Below, piece by piece: positions 29,819 through 37,711 of a stretch of DNA of 50,157 nucleotides (position 1 is the stretch's first letter; each line of letters starts with the position of its first letter). Source of the stretch: an uncultured Gemmatimonadota bacterium. Its GTDB lineage: Bacteria; Gemmatimonadota; Gemmatimonadetes; Gemmatimonadales; Gemmatimonadaceae. Under the pieces are notes generated by a model. It saw nothing but the letters and a program-made list of their open reading frames with translations, made no database searches and was not told the DNA's origin. A program made the position numbers and the translations under genes. Where the stretch lies: assembly GCA_946478895.1 (NCBI GenBank), contig CAMLDY010000011.1, forward strand, positions 1 to 50,157. Reading direction: 5' to 3'.

Positions 29819-30955
29819 GTGACCATACCCAGTAGCACTGCTGACCTGGCCCCGACGACACCAACGGCAGAACCGGAACAGCTCGGATTCCCGCTGGACT
29901 GGTTCCTCGAGCACGCCTCCGCGCCGCTCAAATACCGCGCTCTTACCGAGGTCGTCCGACCTGCCGACGCCGCCGCACTCCCCGATATCTCGTGGCTCCC
30001 TTATTCGCACCGGCCCGCGATCCGGCTCGCCGTCACCCAGAATCGGGACGGGATGTGGAATCAATCGGTCCTCGGCCTTCCCTCCAAACACGGCGCCGAG
30101 TTCGCGGGCATCGGAACGATCCCCGCCGTGCGCCGACTCACCGAGTACGGCTGGGACCGCGAATCGCCACCGCTCGTTCTGGCACGCCGCATCCTGTTCA
30201 GGCTGCTCGCCGAGGATAACGACCCGGCGTTCACCTTCGAGCTGGCGACGAAGACGAGAGACGACGACATCGTCCGCCGCACTCGCGGGATGTTCAGGGA
30301 AGCCGCCGCTGCAACGCTGGCCCAAATGGGCTACGAGAGCGATCCGCGACTGCGCGGCGCGGCGCGCCGGATTCTGGAGCGAGTCGTTTCATATCTGAAT
30401 TCTCCTCTTGGTGAGAAGCCGTGGATTCGCGTCGGGAATACTCACGTGCTCGCGCCAGAGTCGGCACCACCGTCGATCTACACTCTGACAATGCTCGCCT
30501 ACATGCCGATCTTCAGGCACGAGCACTTCAGCGAGGTCGAGCGCATCTACGACTGGATAACGCAGCCACTCCCGCGGCAGGAAACGGTGCAGCTGTTCGG
30601 CAAGAAAATGATGCCCCAGCCGCACCTGGTGATGGGGGATGTGCTGCCGCACCGGAACGCCGTGGAGGCGGACGTTCCGTTCGCTTTGCTCTGGCTGGAG
30701 ACGATGGCGCGGCTCAACTTCCTCCGCCGCAATGAAGGCTGGATGAAGCTCTTCGAGCGGTTCGTCGACGACCGCGATCGCAACGGAGTCTGGCATCCGC
30801 ACAAAGGAATGGACCGCCCCACGACCAGCGACGCCTGGGCGTGGCCGTATTTTCCGCTCGACGACGGCGCCGGCCAGGACTCGAAGTGGACCGACGTCAC
30901 CTTCCGCATCGGGCTCATCGGGAAACTGCTCGGCAGAGAAATTGAACTGATCTGA
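29819..30955 (+). CDS. Conserved protein of unknown function
   Basis: The 378-residue protein is soluble, with no signal or membrane segment. It is predicted to be nearly all helical, with a toroid-like pattern of Trp/Tyr-rich helices (for example DGMWNQSVLG, VRRLTEYGWD, RNGVWHPHKGMDRP, DAWAWPYFPL) reminiscent of alpha/alpha barrels such as terpene-cyclase-like or glycosidase folds. No known motif is complete. The start is a GTG. It lies 4 bases upstream of an alpha/beta hydrolase and is almost certainly co-transcribed with it, so a common small-molecule substrate is possible. Confidence 0.75.
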   Translation: MTIPSSTADLAPTTPTAEPEQLGFPLDWFLEHASAPLKYRALTEVVRPADAAALPDISWLPYSHRPAIRLAVTQNRDGMWNQSVLGLPSKHGAEFAGIGTIPAVRRLTEYGWDRESPPLVLARRILFRLLAEDNDPAFTFELATKTRDDDIVRRTRGMFREAAAATLAQMGYESDPRLRGAARRILERVVSYLNSPLGEKPWIRVGNTHVLAPESAPPSIYTLTMLAYMPIFRHEHFSEVERIYDWITQPLPRQETVQLFGKKMMPQPHLVMGDVLPHRNAVEADVPFALLWLETMARLNFLRRNEGWMKLFERFVDDRDRNGVWHPHKGMDRPTTSDAWAWPYFPLDDGAGQDSKWTDVTFRIGLIGKLLGREIELI

Positions 30956-30959
30956 TCCG

Positions 30960-31856
30960 ATGATCGGATTGCATCGCCGGCGGACCCTCAGCCCCGGCGA
31001 GATGTTTCCCGCGGGCGAGAATGGATATCGCGTCGCCTTTCCGCGGCTTCGCTCCGGACTGAAAATTCGCGTGGTGGAGCGTGGGGATCCGGCGGCACCG
31101 CCCGTTCTCCTCGTCCACGGCTGGGCGTGCGATGCCTACGTGTTTCGGTATAACATGCCGGCGCTCGCAGACGCTGGATATCGCGCCATTGCCATCGACC
31201 TCAAGGGGCACGGCCTATCCGACAAGCCGACGACGGCGCATGAGTACACGATTGACGCTCTGGTCGAGCACCTCGCCGATGTCATGGACGGGCTCGAGCT
31301 CGATAGTGCCGCTCTCGCGGGCCATTCGCTCGGCGGCTCGCTCGTCTACCATTTCGCTGTCCGGTATCCGCGGCGTGCGCGATGCGTCGGGCTGCTTTCG
31401 CCGGTTGGATTGAGCGGGGTTCCGCTGATGTGGTTGTACAAGCTTGCGACGCCGGCGTTTCTGGGTCCGCTCATCAAACACGTGAAGTCGCGCACTGTCG
31501 TGAAGATTGCGCTGCGACGGGTTTACGGCCGGCGCGGGAATTACACGCAACGCGATATCGAGGAGTTTCTGGCGCCCTCTCAGTTTCCCGACTATGCCGT
31601 AGCGTTACGGCAGCTGCTGCACCATTACGACTGGAACGCAGCGGAGCATCGCGCGCTCCGTGTGGTGGATCTTCCCGCGGCCGGCGTGTGGGGAAATCTT
31701 GACCATATGATGCCTGACGATGGCATGGCGGTTTATTTGCCGCTGCTGCCGCAAATCGTTTTGCGAACCATTCCCGGGGCGGGGCATCTAATAACGGAGG
31801 AGACTCCGGGCGAAGTAAACGATGCACTGCTCGGCTTGCTACGGCGCGCAAGCTGA
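30960..31856 (+). CDS. Alpha/beta-fold hydrolase
   Basis: The 298-residue protein has the oxyanion HGW of LLVHGWACDAYV, the nucleophile Ser in AGHSLGGSLVYH, a likely acid Asp in WGNLDHMMPDD and the catalytic His in IPGAGHLITEE. The cap domain is around residues 150-225. Families of this type include esterases, lactonases and haloalkane dehalogenases; the substrate cannot be chosen from sequence. There is no signal peptide. It is coupled with the preceding unknown gene. Confidence 0.88.
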   Translation: MIGLHRRRTLSPGEMFPAGENGYRVAFPRLRSGLKIRVVERGDPAAPPVLLVHGWACDAYVFRYNMPALADAGYRAIAIDLKGHGLSDKPTTAHEYTIDALVEHLADVMDGLELDSAALAGHSLGGSLVYHFAVRYPRRARCVGLLSPVGLSGVPLMWLYKLATPAFLGPLIKHVKSRTVVKIALRRVYGRRGNYTQRDIEEFLAPSQFPDYAVALRQLLHHYDWNAAEHRALRVVDLPAAGVWGNLDHMMPDDGMAVYLPLLPQIVLRTIPGAGHLITEETPGEVNDALLGLLRRAS

Positions 31857-31898
31857 GTTCCGCGGGTTCGGCGCAGCGCCTGCGTATATTGGAATCAG

Positions 31899-33215
31899 AT
31901 GCCTGATCAAGATCACGAGGGGCGGATGTCGTTCAACGATCTCGCCCTCGCGCCGGAAGTGCTGAATGCGGTTCGCGACGCCGGCTATACCCATCCAACG
32001 CCGATTCAGGAGCAGGCCATCCCGCTCGCCCTCGCGGGCCGGGATCTGATCGGCCTTGCTCAAACGGGAACGGGAAAAACGGCGGGGTTCACGCTCCCGA
32101 TCATCCATAACCTGATCACCACACCGCTCTCTGATGCAGCCGGCAATCCGGTGCATCGGGTGCGGGTTCTGATTCTGACGCCGACCCGAGAGCTGGCCGC
32201 GCAGGTCGAGGAAAGCTTCCGGAAGTACGGCAAGCACACCGAGCTGCGGGTGGTGCCGGTGTTCGGCGGGGTCGGGCTCGAGCCACAGGCCAAGGCGCTT
32301 CGGCGCGGCGTCGACGTTGTCGTGGCGACGCCGGGCAGGCTGCTCGATCATATGGAGCGAAAAAACGTTTCGTTCGACGATCTCGAGGTGCTGGTGCTCG
32401 ATGAAGCCGACCGAATGCTCGATATGGGATTCGCGCCGCAGCTGAATCGGATCGTCGCGGAGATCCCGCCCTATCGACAGACGCTTCTGTTCAGCGCGAC
32501 GATGCCGCCGGAGGTGGAGGCGCTGGCGCGGAAGTATCTGCGCAAGCCGCTCGTGGTCCAGGTGGGTCGACGGTCCGAAGCCGCGAACACGGTTACCCAC
32601 GCGGTCTATCCGGTGCCACGCGAACGAAAGACCACGCTGCTGGCAGCGCTGCTCAAGCAATCCGACATGGATTCCGTGCTGATCTTCACGCGCACCAAGC
32701 ACGGCGCGGACAGAGTTGTCCGGCACCTCGAGGACGAAGGAGTCGCCGCGACCGCAATGCACGCCGACAAATCCCAGGGGGAGCGCACCCGAGCGCTCGA
32801 GGATTTCAAGTCGGGCAAGGTGCGTGTTCTCGTCGCAACCGACATTGCGCAGCGCGGACTCGACGTTTCGGGGATCACCCACGTCATCAACTACGATGTC
32901 CCGCAGCAGCCCGAGGATTACGTCCATCGAATCGGAAGAACCGGCCGGGCGGCAGCGACCGGCGATGCCTATACCTTCATGTCTCCGGACGAGATCGCGA
33001 TGGTGCGAACCATCGAGCGCACCATCGGCCAGCAGATACCGCGGATCTCAATGCCCGGCTACGATTTCGGCACTACCGCCGATACCGTCGCCCCAAGGTC
33101 TCCGCAGCAGGGACTCGACGACGTGCCCTCTGACGGCGAGGTCAGTGACGAATCCGGCCAAGCCGCGACACAAAGACGGTATCGACGGCCGCGCTCCGTC
33201 TCGCGACGACGCTGA
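31899..33215 (+). CDS. DEAD-box RNA helicase (RhlE-like)
   Basis: The 438-residue protein has the full set of DEAD-box motifs: Q motif PTPIQEQAIP, motif I AQTGTGKT at 54-61, PTRELA, DEAD in VLDEADRML, SAT and HRIGRTGRA. The two RecA domains end near residue 370. A basic, disordered tail (RRYRRPRSVSRRR) follows and may help RNA binding. It probably remodels rRNA or mRNA. The ATG at 31926 (MSFNDLALAPE) is a shorter alternative start. Its last 74 bases overlap the 3' end of the convergent prepilin gene. Confidence 0.94.
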   Translation: MPDQDHEGRMSFNDLALAPEVLNAVRDAGYTHPTPIQEQAIPLALAGRDLIGLAQTGTGKTAGFTLPIIHNLITTPLSDAAGNPVHRVRVLILTPTRELAAQVEESFRKYGKHTELRVVPVFGGVGLEPQAKALRRGVDVVVATPGRLLDHMERKNVSFDDLEVLVLDEADRMLDMGFAPQLNRIVAEIPPYRQTLLFSATMPPEVEALARKYLRKPLVVQVGRRSEAANTVTHAVYPVPRERKTTLLAALLKQSDMDSVLIFTRTKHGADRVVRHLEDEGVAATAMHADKSQGERTRALEDFKSGKVRVLVATDIAQRGLDVSGITHVINYDVPQQPEDYVHRIGRTGRAAATGDAYTFMSPDEIAMVRTIERTIGQQIPRISMPGYDFGTTADTVAPRSPQQGLDDVPSDGEVSDESGQAATQRRYRRPRSVSRRR

Positions 33216-33570
33216 GGTTGGCGGCGCCATATCCCATTCCCGTCGCCGAATACGACATCTGGACGCGGGTCGCCGATAGCTTCACGTCGTGATCAGTACC
33301 AACCCTGATCGTGCGTAGCGTATCAGCGCCAACGCTCACCCTCATGACACCGGCGGTCGTGTCGATGTCGACCGTTGCGAGTGCCGATCGTGCGATCGCG
33401 ATGTGTCGCGCAGCTGCAAACCCGGACTCGATCTCGAGCACGGCACCGCGTACGTGCGTCCTGTCCAGGAGGTGGCCGGCCCATGGCATGGCGATGGCGG
33501 AAAGCACCGCCACAATGGAGAGCGTGATCGTAAGCTCCACGACAGTGAAGCCGAATCGTAGCGCGCGCAT
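33142..33570 (-). CDS. Type IV prepilin-like protein (GspH/FimT type)
   Basis: The 142-residue protein begins with a class III prepilin leader MRALRFG followed by FTVVELTITLSIVAVLSAIAMP: peptidase cleavage would be after Gly7, with Glu at mature position 5. The rest is short and beta-rich, as in minor pseudopilins. The ATG at 33570 gives a seven-residue leader; the frame is open further upstream but that part is antisense to the M1 peptidase gene. No other pilus gene is near, so it is an orphan minor pilin. It overlaps the helicase gene tail-to-tail. Confidence 0.85.
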   Translation of the reverse strand: MRALRFGFTVVELTITLSIVAVLSAIAMPWAGHLLDRTHVRGAVLEIESGFAAARHIAIARSALATVDIDTTAGVMRVSVGADTLRTIRVGTDHDVKLSATRVQMSYSATGMGYGAANLSVVARRSAAVDTVFVSRLGRIRH

Positions 33571-33666
33571 CCTTCCGATTGGTGAGGTTCCCGCATAGCA
33601 TATGATAGGTTCACTCCCGCACCCGCACCGAATATTTCGGGTGACTCCATTCCGTCCCCGCGAAAC

Positions 33667-36012
33667 ATGAAAGGCATTCTCCCAGCCGCCGCCCTCATCA
33701 GCGCTGTCATCGCCGGTTGCGCACCGCCGGCCGCGCAGATTCCCGCCCCGGAAATTCCGCAGCCCACTCCACCAGTCGTCGCTCCCCCGTTCAGGATGGA
33801 CACCACGCTCACGATTGATCGTGTGCCGCCGTTCCAAACCGAGCCGCTGATCACCTGGGGACCTCCGCCGGAGGGCACCGTCCACGCCGAGCGCGTGCGC
33901 AAATACGACCTGCAACATCAAGTCACCACGGTTCGCTTCGATTGGCCGCGGCAGGCGGTTGTTGGAACCACGACCCTCAACATTGCCGGGCTTCCCGACG
34001 CCGCGCCACTGAGCTCTGTGGCGATCGACGCCGGTGACATGACCTTCAGGCGCGTGGCGTCGGGCAGCACCAATCTCAAGTACGACTATGATGGACACAC
34101 TCTGACAGTGCGTCTTGCCTCGCCGCTCCGCGCGGGCCAAAAGACGTCGATCACCATCGACTACGACGGGGTCAACCGCACAAAAGGAGCGTACTTCCGA
34201 CCGGCGCAGCACATCGTGTGGACCCAGGGCGAGACGGAAGACAACCACTACTGGGTGCCCACCTATGATTTCCCGAACGACAAGGAAACGTGGGAGTTCT
34301 TCATCTGGACCGCGAAGAACGAGCGCGCACTCTCCAACGGGAAGCTCGCCGGTTCGCGCGCTGTCGGTGACAGCATCGAGTGGCACTGGGTACAGGACAA
34401 GCCGGCATCTACATACTTGATGACCACCGTGGTCGGCAACTACGTCGTGCTGCAGGACAAGCCGTGGCGAAACGTCAGCGTCGGATACTGGACCTATCCG
34501 GATTCCGTCAATGCCGCGTGGCGAGGCTTCGCGCGCACTCCGCAGGCGATCGACGTCTTCTCACGGAAGACCGGCGTGCCATATCCGTGGAACAAGTACG
34601 ATCAGATCGTCATTCCCCAGTTTCAGTACGGCGGAATGGAGAATGTCACCGCGACATCGCAGAACGACGCCGAGATTTTGCACCCGGCGTGGTCGGAGCC
34701 GCAGGCAAATTCAGTCGGATTGATGGCCCACGAGCTCGGCCACCAGTGGTACGGCGATCTCCTCACCACCCGGCGTTGGGGCGACGTCTGGCTGAATGAA
34801 GGCTTCGCGACCTTCATGGAGCAGGTATTTCGCGAGGCAGATGCGGGCGTCGACGAGGCAGCGATAGATCGGCTGGGCGCTCAGGAACAGACCATTGAAG
34901 CGGATCGCCGCGGTCGACGCCCGATCGTCTGGAATCGGTGGGTGAACGACCCGATCGAAGTCTTCTTCAGCGGTCACATCTACCCGAAGGGCGCGACCAT
35001 CCTCCAGATGCTCCGGCACCAGCTCGGTGACGACCTGTTCTGGAAGGCGATGAACCACTACACCACCGGCCACGCCTACGGCAACGTCGTCACCGACGAT
35101 CTGCGCAAAGCGTTCGAGGAAACCACGGGCCGTGACTACAAGACGTTCTTCGACCAGTGGGTCTATGGCGCCGGCTTTCCGGTCTTTCAGGTGTCTTCGC
35201 TCTACGATCGCGCCGCGAACCGGCTGGTGATCTCCGCGAGGGAAGTGCAGCCGCGGGACAGCATGACGGGATGGTTCGACGTCGATGTCGACGTCGAAGC
35301 GCGCACCGACAGCGGCAACGTCCACTTCGTCGTGCCGGTGCGCGGTGGCACTGGTGAAGCGGGTGCCAACCTGAAGGCGCCCCCGCGGTCGATCCGCTGG
35401 GACAAGGGCAACTGGATCCTCGACATCACCGACTTCCCGCGCTCGACGGCGATGATGATGTATCAGCTCGTCAACGACGACGACGTTCTGGGAAGAATCG
35501 AAGCTGTCGATGTATTAGCGCAGCGACCCGCCGACGAGAACGCGCTCAACGCTCTGATCGGCGCGACCCGCAACGATCGGTTCTGGGCGGTTCGTGACCG
35601 CGCCGTCGACGCAGTCGGCGCGTGGGGAAGGGATTCGACGCGGGCCGGACTGCCGGTAATGCGGAGTGTGTCGAACGCGCTCGTGGCAGCGACCCGCGAT
35701 CCCGACGGCCGGGTGCGACAGAGTGCCGCCGCGGCGCTGGGCAGAATCGCAATCACCGGCACCACTGCTCGCGATGTTGGAATTCGGCTCCGGGAAATCG
35801 CGCGCAGCGATCCGAATTTCATAGTCCGCGGCGCTGCGCTTGCCGCCGACATTCGGATCGAAAAAAATGCCGCGATCCCGTTGGCGAAGCAGTTGATGCA
35901 GCAGGAGCTATGGGAGGATGTGATCCGGGCGCCCGCGATCAACGCCCTCAAAGCAGTCGGCACGGCCGAAGCGCTCGCGCTCGTGCAACAGTATCCAGCA
36001 GCGGATCAATAA
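33667..36012 (+). CDS. M1-family aminopeptidase-like lipoprotein
   Basis: The 781-residue protein has a lipoprotein signal (lipobox VIAGC, Cys18) and a Pro-rich spacer. The N-terminal beta domain is followed by the gluzincin domain with zinc ligands His355 and His359 of HELGHQWYGD and Glu378 of WLNEGFATF, exactly 18 residues on. The exopeptidase motif is read as YGGMENVTA rather than GAMEN. The C-terminal 180 residues look like HEAT-type helical repeats (for example VRQSAAAALGRIA). It is probably an exported, lipid-anchored peptidase. The selenoprotein gene starts 18 bases downstream in the same frame. Confidence 0.93.
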   Translation: MKGILPAAALISAVIAGCAPPAAQIPAPEIPQPTPPVVAPPFRMDTTLTIDRVPPFQTEPLITWGPPPEGTVHAERVRKYDLQHQVTTVRFDWPRQAVVGTTTLNIAGLPDAAPLSSVAIDAGDMTFRRVASGSTNLKYDYDGHTLTVRLASPLRAGQKTSITIDYDGVNRTKGAYFRPAQHIVWTQGETEDNHYWVPTYDFPNDKETWEFFIWTAKNERALSNGKLAGSRAVGDSIEWHWVQDKPASTYLMTTVVGNYVVLQDKPWRNVSVGYWTYPDSVNAAWRGFARTPQAIDVFSRKTGVPYPWNKYDQIVIPQFQYGGMENVTATSQNDAEILHPAWSEPQANSVGLMAHELGHQWYGDLLTTRRWGDVWLNEGFATFMEQVFREADAGVDEAAIDRLGAQEQTIEADRRGRRPIVWNRWVNDPIEVFFSGHIYPKGATILQMLRHQLGDDLFWKAMNHYTTGHAYGNVVTDDLRKAFEETTGRDYKTFFDQWVYGAGFPVFQVSSLYDRAANRLVISAREVQPRDSMTGWFDVDVDVEARTDSGNVHFVVPVRGGTGEAGANLKAPPRSIRWDKGNWILDITDFPRSTAMMMYQLVNDDDVLGRIEAVDVLAQRPADENALNALIGATRNDRFWAVRDRAVDAVGAWGRDSTRAGLPVMRSVSNALVAATRDPDGRVRQSAAAALGRIAITGTTARDVGIRLREIARSDPNFIVRGAALAADIRIEKNAAIPLAKQLMQQELWEDVIRAPAINALKAVGTAEALALVQQYPAADQ

Positions 36013-36030
36013 CCAGACGCCACCACACCC

Positions 36031-36258
36031 ATGAAGATCAGCATCGAATATTGCGTCATCTGAAACTACGAGACCCGAGCCGCCAGTCTGGCGGCTGAGA
36101 TTCGGCAGCGGTTCCCGGATGCGGAGCTGCAGATGACTCCATCGCGCGGCGGGAGATTCGAGGTCTCCGTCGACGGTAAGCCGGTGTTCGAAAAATCCAA
36201 GCTGGGCAGACACGCCCGACCAGGCGAAATTCTCTCGCTGATCGAAAAGAGTCCCTGA
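36031..36258 (+). CDS. SelW/Rdx-family selenoprotein (in-frame TGA read as Sec)
   Basis: Read through the TGA at 36061-36063, the frame gives 75 residues: MKISIEYCVI, then Sec11, then NYETRAASLAAEIRQRF. The CVIU motif is the CxxU redox site of the Rdx (SelW/SelT/SelH) family. The downstream half has the family's second signature (GGRFEVSVDGKPVFEKSKLG), so homology continues on both sides of the TGA. A hairpin that fits a bacterial SECIS follows (separate entry). No clear ribosome site precedes the ATG; translation may be coupled to the M1 gene 18 bases upstream. Relatives are thiol-dependent redox proteins of uncertain substrate. A pseudogene is the main alternative. Confidence 0.85.
36078..36096 (+). 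promoter_or_regulatory. Bacterial SECIS-like hairpin
   Basis: AGCCGCCA (36078-36085) and TGGCGGCT (36089-36096) form a perfect 8-base stem with the loop GTC. The loop begins 22 bases after the in-frame TGA and its first base is G. Both features fit the bacterial SECIS rule of an apical loop 16-37 bases downstream with a G among its first two bases. The element is inside the coding region, as is normal in bacteria. Confidence 0.8.
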
Positions 36259-36463
36259 GCCATCCCGTGCTTTGAGCCAGGAATCAGAGGCGCGGGTCCG
36301 CCATCGCGGGCTCTGCTGAGCTGTTGGGGTGTACCAAAAATGCGTCCCTCCAGGAGGACAACAAGCCACTCCGGAGGACTCGCTCTAATCTGTTAACTCC
36401 TTGTCTGACAGACACTTAGCTCGATAGAGCCTACCTGGCACCGACCGTGCACCCCATACGGCC
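36259..36463. other. Intergenic region before an exported small protein
   Basis: These 205 bases hold no recognisable gene. A short perfect palindrome GTCTGACAGAC lies at 36403-36413. It overlaps a possible weak promoter (TTGTCT, 17 bases, ATAGAG), about 30 bases upstream of the next ATG, so it could be an operator. This is low confidence. Confidence 0.35.
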
Positions 36464-36871
36464 ATGAATTTCTGCATTCGCTTCACCCAAGTCCCGTCGT
36501 TCGTGCGCTCCGCGCTCGTCGCCGTCGTCGGATTGACGCTCGCGACCGGCGTGGCGGGAGCCCAGCGCCCCGTGCCCCAGCGGCCGCAACCTGCCCGCAC
36601 ACAGCCGACCCAGCAGTCGCAGGGAAGCCGTGAGCAGGTCGTACCGCCCGGCTTTTTTCCGCCAGCGGGGATGTGCCGGATCTGGATCAACGGCGTGCCT
36701 GCCGGCCAGCAGCCGGCTCCGACCGACTGTGCATCGGCGGTCAGAAATCGGCCCGCGAATGCGCGGGTGTTGTTCGGTGACGATCCGCCGAAAAAGGGCA
36801 AGGCGGACAAGAAGAAATCTGGCCCGGCGGACGAGATCATCGATCTAATCAACCGGAGGAGATCGCACTGA
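36464..36871 (+). CDS. Exported small protein of unknown function
   Basis: The 135-residue protein has a signal peptide (hydrophobic VRSALVAVVGLTLATGVAGA, cleavage near AGAQ). A Pro/Gln-rich linker leads to a conserved-looking module VVPPGFFPPAGMCRIWINGV with a second Cys in APTDCASAVRNRP. The two Cys probably form a disulfide. The C-terminus is Lys-rich. I recall similar PPAGMCRIW proteins as uncharacterised exported proteins, but no function is known. The next gene is also exported and shares the TDC-Arg/Asn style, which suggests related roles. Confidence 0.7.
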   Translation: MNFCIRFTQVPSFVRSALVAVVGLTLATGVAGAQRPVPQRPQPARTQPTQQSQGSREQVVPPGFFPPAGMCRIWINGVPAGQQPAPTDCASAVRNRPANARVLFGDDPPKKGKADKKKSGPADEIIDLINRRRSH

Positions 36872-37000
36872 AGTTGATGGCAGCAGAAGGCTGAGGAAAA
36901 GCTCAGCGCAAGGCAGATAAGGAGTACTAAAGCATCGATAGCAGGTTTCGCTCGCTCCGGCACCTAATCTGACGGGGCGATTCTTTCGGAGGATCAGACC

Positions 37001-37648
37001 ATGAAAGCAGTCATATTGGCTCTCGCCATCGCAGGTGTTGCCGCAACGGGTTCGGTGGAGGCTCAGGTCATTGGAGCTCGCTTGCCGACGCCAAGCTCAC
37101 CAAGCACTACTCGCGGCACCGTAGTCAACGGATCGTGGCAGGTCGTCGGCCAGGATCGTTACGGCACCATTTACGAGCGCCGTACCTACGACGCCAACGG
37201 CAATATTCTCGTTCAGCGCGCGCGCCGGGACGCGAATGGCAACTTCACGATCATCGACTCACGCACCGAGCGCAGGCCGAACAACGACTGTCAGTACGCC
37301 GGCACCACCACCGTCGGGGGCGTCATTCTCGGTCGTCCCGGCACCAGCGGCGCGGCGACTGATTGCCGCAACGACCGCCGCAATTCCGTCGATGGCGTCT
37401 GGCGTCGGGTTGGCAAGGGTCACAAGAACAACTCGGTGTACGAGCGGCGTACCTACGATGCGTACGGCAACATCGTAGTCCAGAAGGCGCGCCGGAATCC
37501 CAACGGAACCTTCACCATCCTGAGCACCCGTACGATTCGCAGCAAGCAGAACGTTCGCGATCGTAAGGACTACGACTATGATCATGGCCACGGAAAGCCG
37601 GAACGTCATGACAATGGTCGGGGTAAAGGACATAACGGCAGAGACTAG
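37001..37648 (+). CDS. Exported protein with two tandem YERRTYDANGN-type repeats
   Basis: The 215-residue protein has a signal peptide (cleavage near SVEAQ) and two copies of a 44-residue unit, at about 46-89 and 134-178. Each begins with a Trp, runs through YERRTYDA-GNI-VQ-ARR and ends in FTI-STRT. The spacer has a Cys pair (NDCQ and TDCR). The tail is His/Asp/Gly/Lys-rich (HGHGKPERHDNGRGKGHNGRD) and may bind metal. The repeat looks like a beta-hairpin unit, compare YD/RHS-like proteins, but it is too short to assign. GGAGG precedes the ATG. Confidence 0.72.
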   Translation: MKAVILALAIAGVAATGSVEAQVIGARLPTPSSPSTTRGTVVNGSWQVVGQDRYGTIYERRTYDANGNILVQRARRDANGNFTIIDSRTERRPNNDCQYAGTTTVGGVILGRPGTSGAATDCRNDRRNSVDGVWRRVGKGHKNNSVYERRTYDAYGNIVVQKARRNPNGTFTILSTRTIRSKQNVRDRKDYDYDHGHGKPERHDNGRGKGHNGRD

Positions 37649-37668
37649 CTCTCTTGAAGTCATAGCGA

Positions 37669-37703
37669 CGGCCTCGGCGGATGAAAATCTGTCGGGGCCG
37701 TTT
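37669..37703 (+). terminator. Possible hairpin terminator
   Basis: CGGCCTCG (37669-37676) can pair with CGGGGCCG (37693-37700) including one G-U pair, followed by TTT. It lies 20 bases after the stop of the repeat protein. The 16-base loop and the short T-run make it only a moderate candidate. Confidence 0.4.
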
Positions 37704-37711
37704 CGCATCGG

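Noticed and set aside
33571..34386. Upstream extension of the prepilin frame
   Set aside because: This part lies opposite the start of the M1 peptidase gene. A prepilin leader needs to be short, and the seven-residue leader at 33570 fits.
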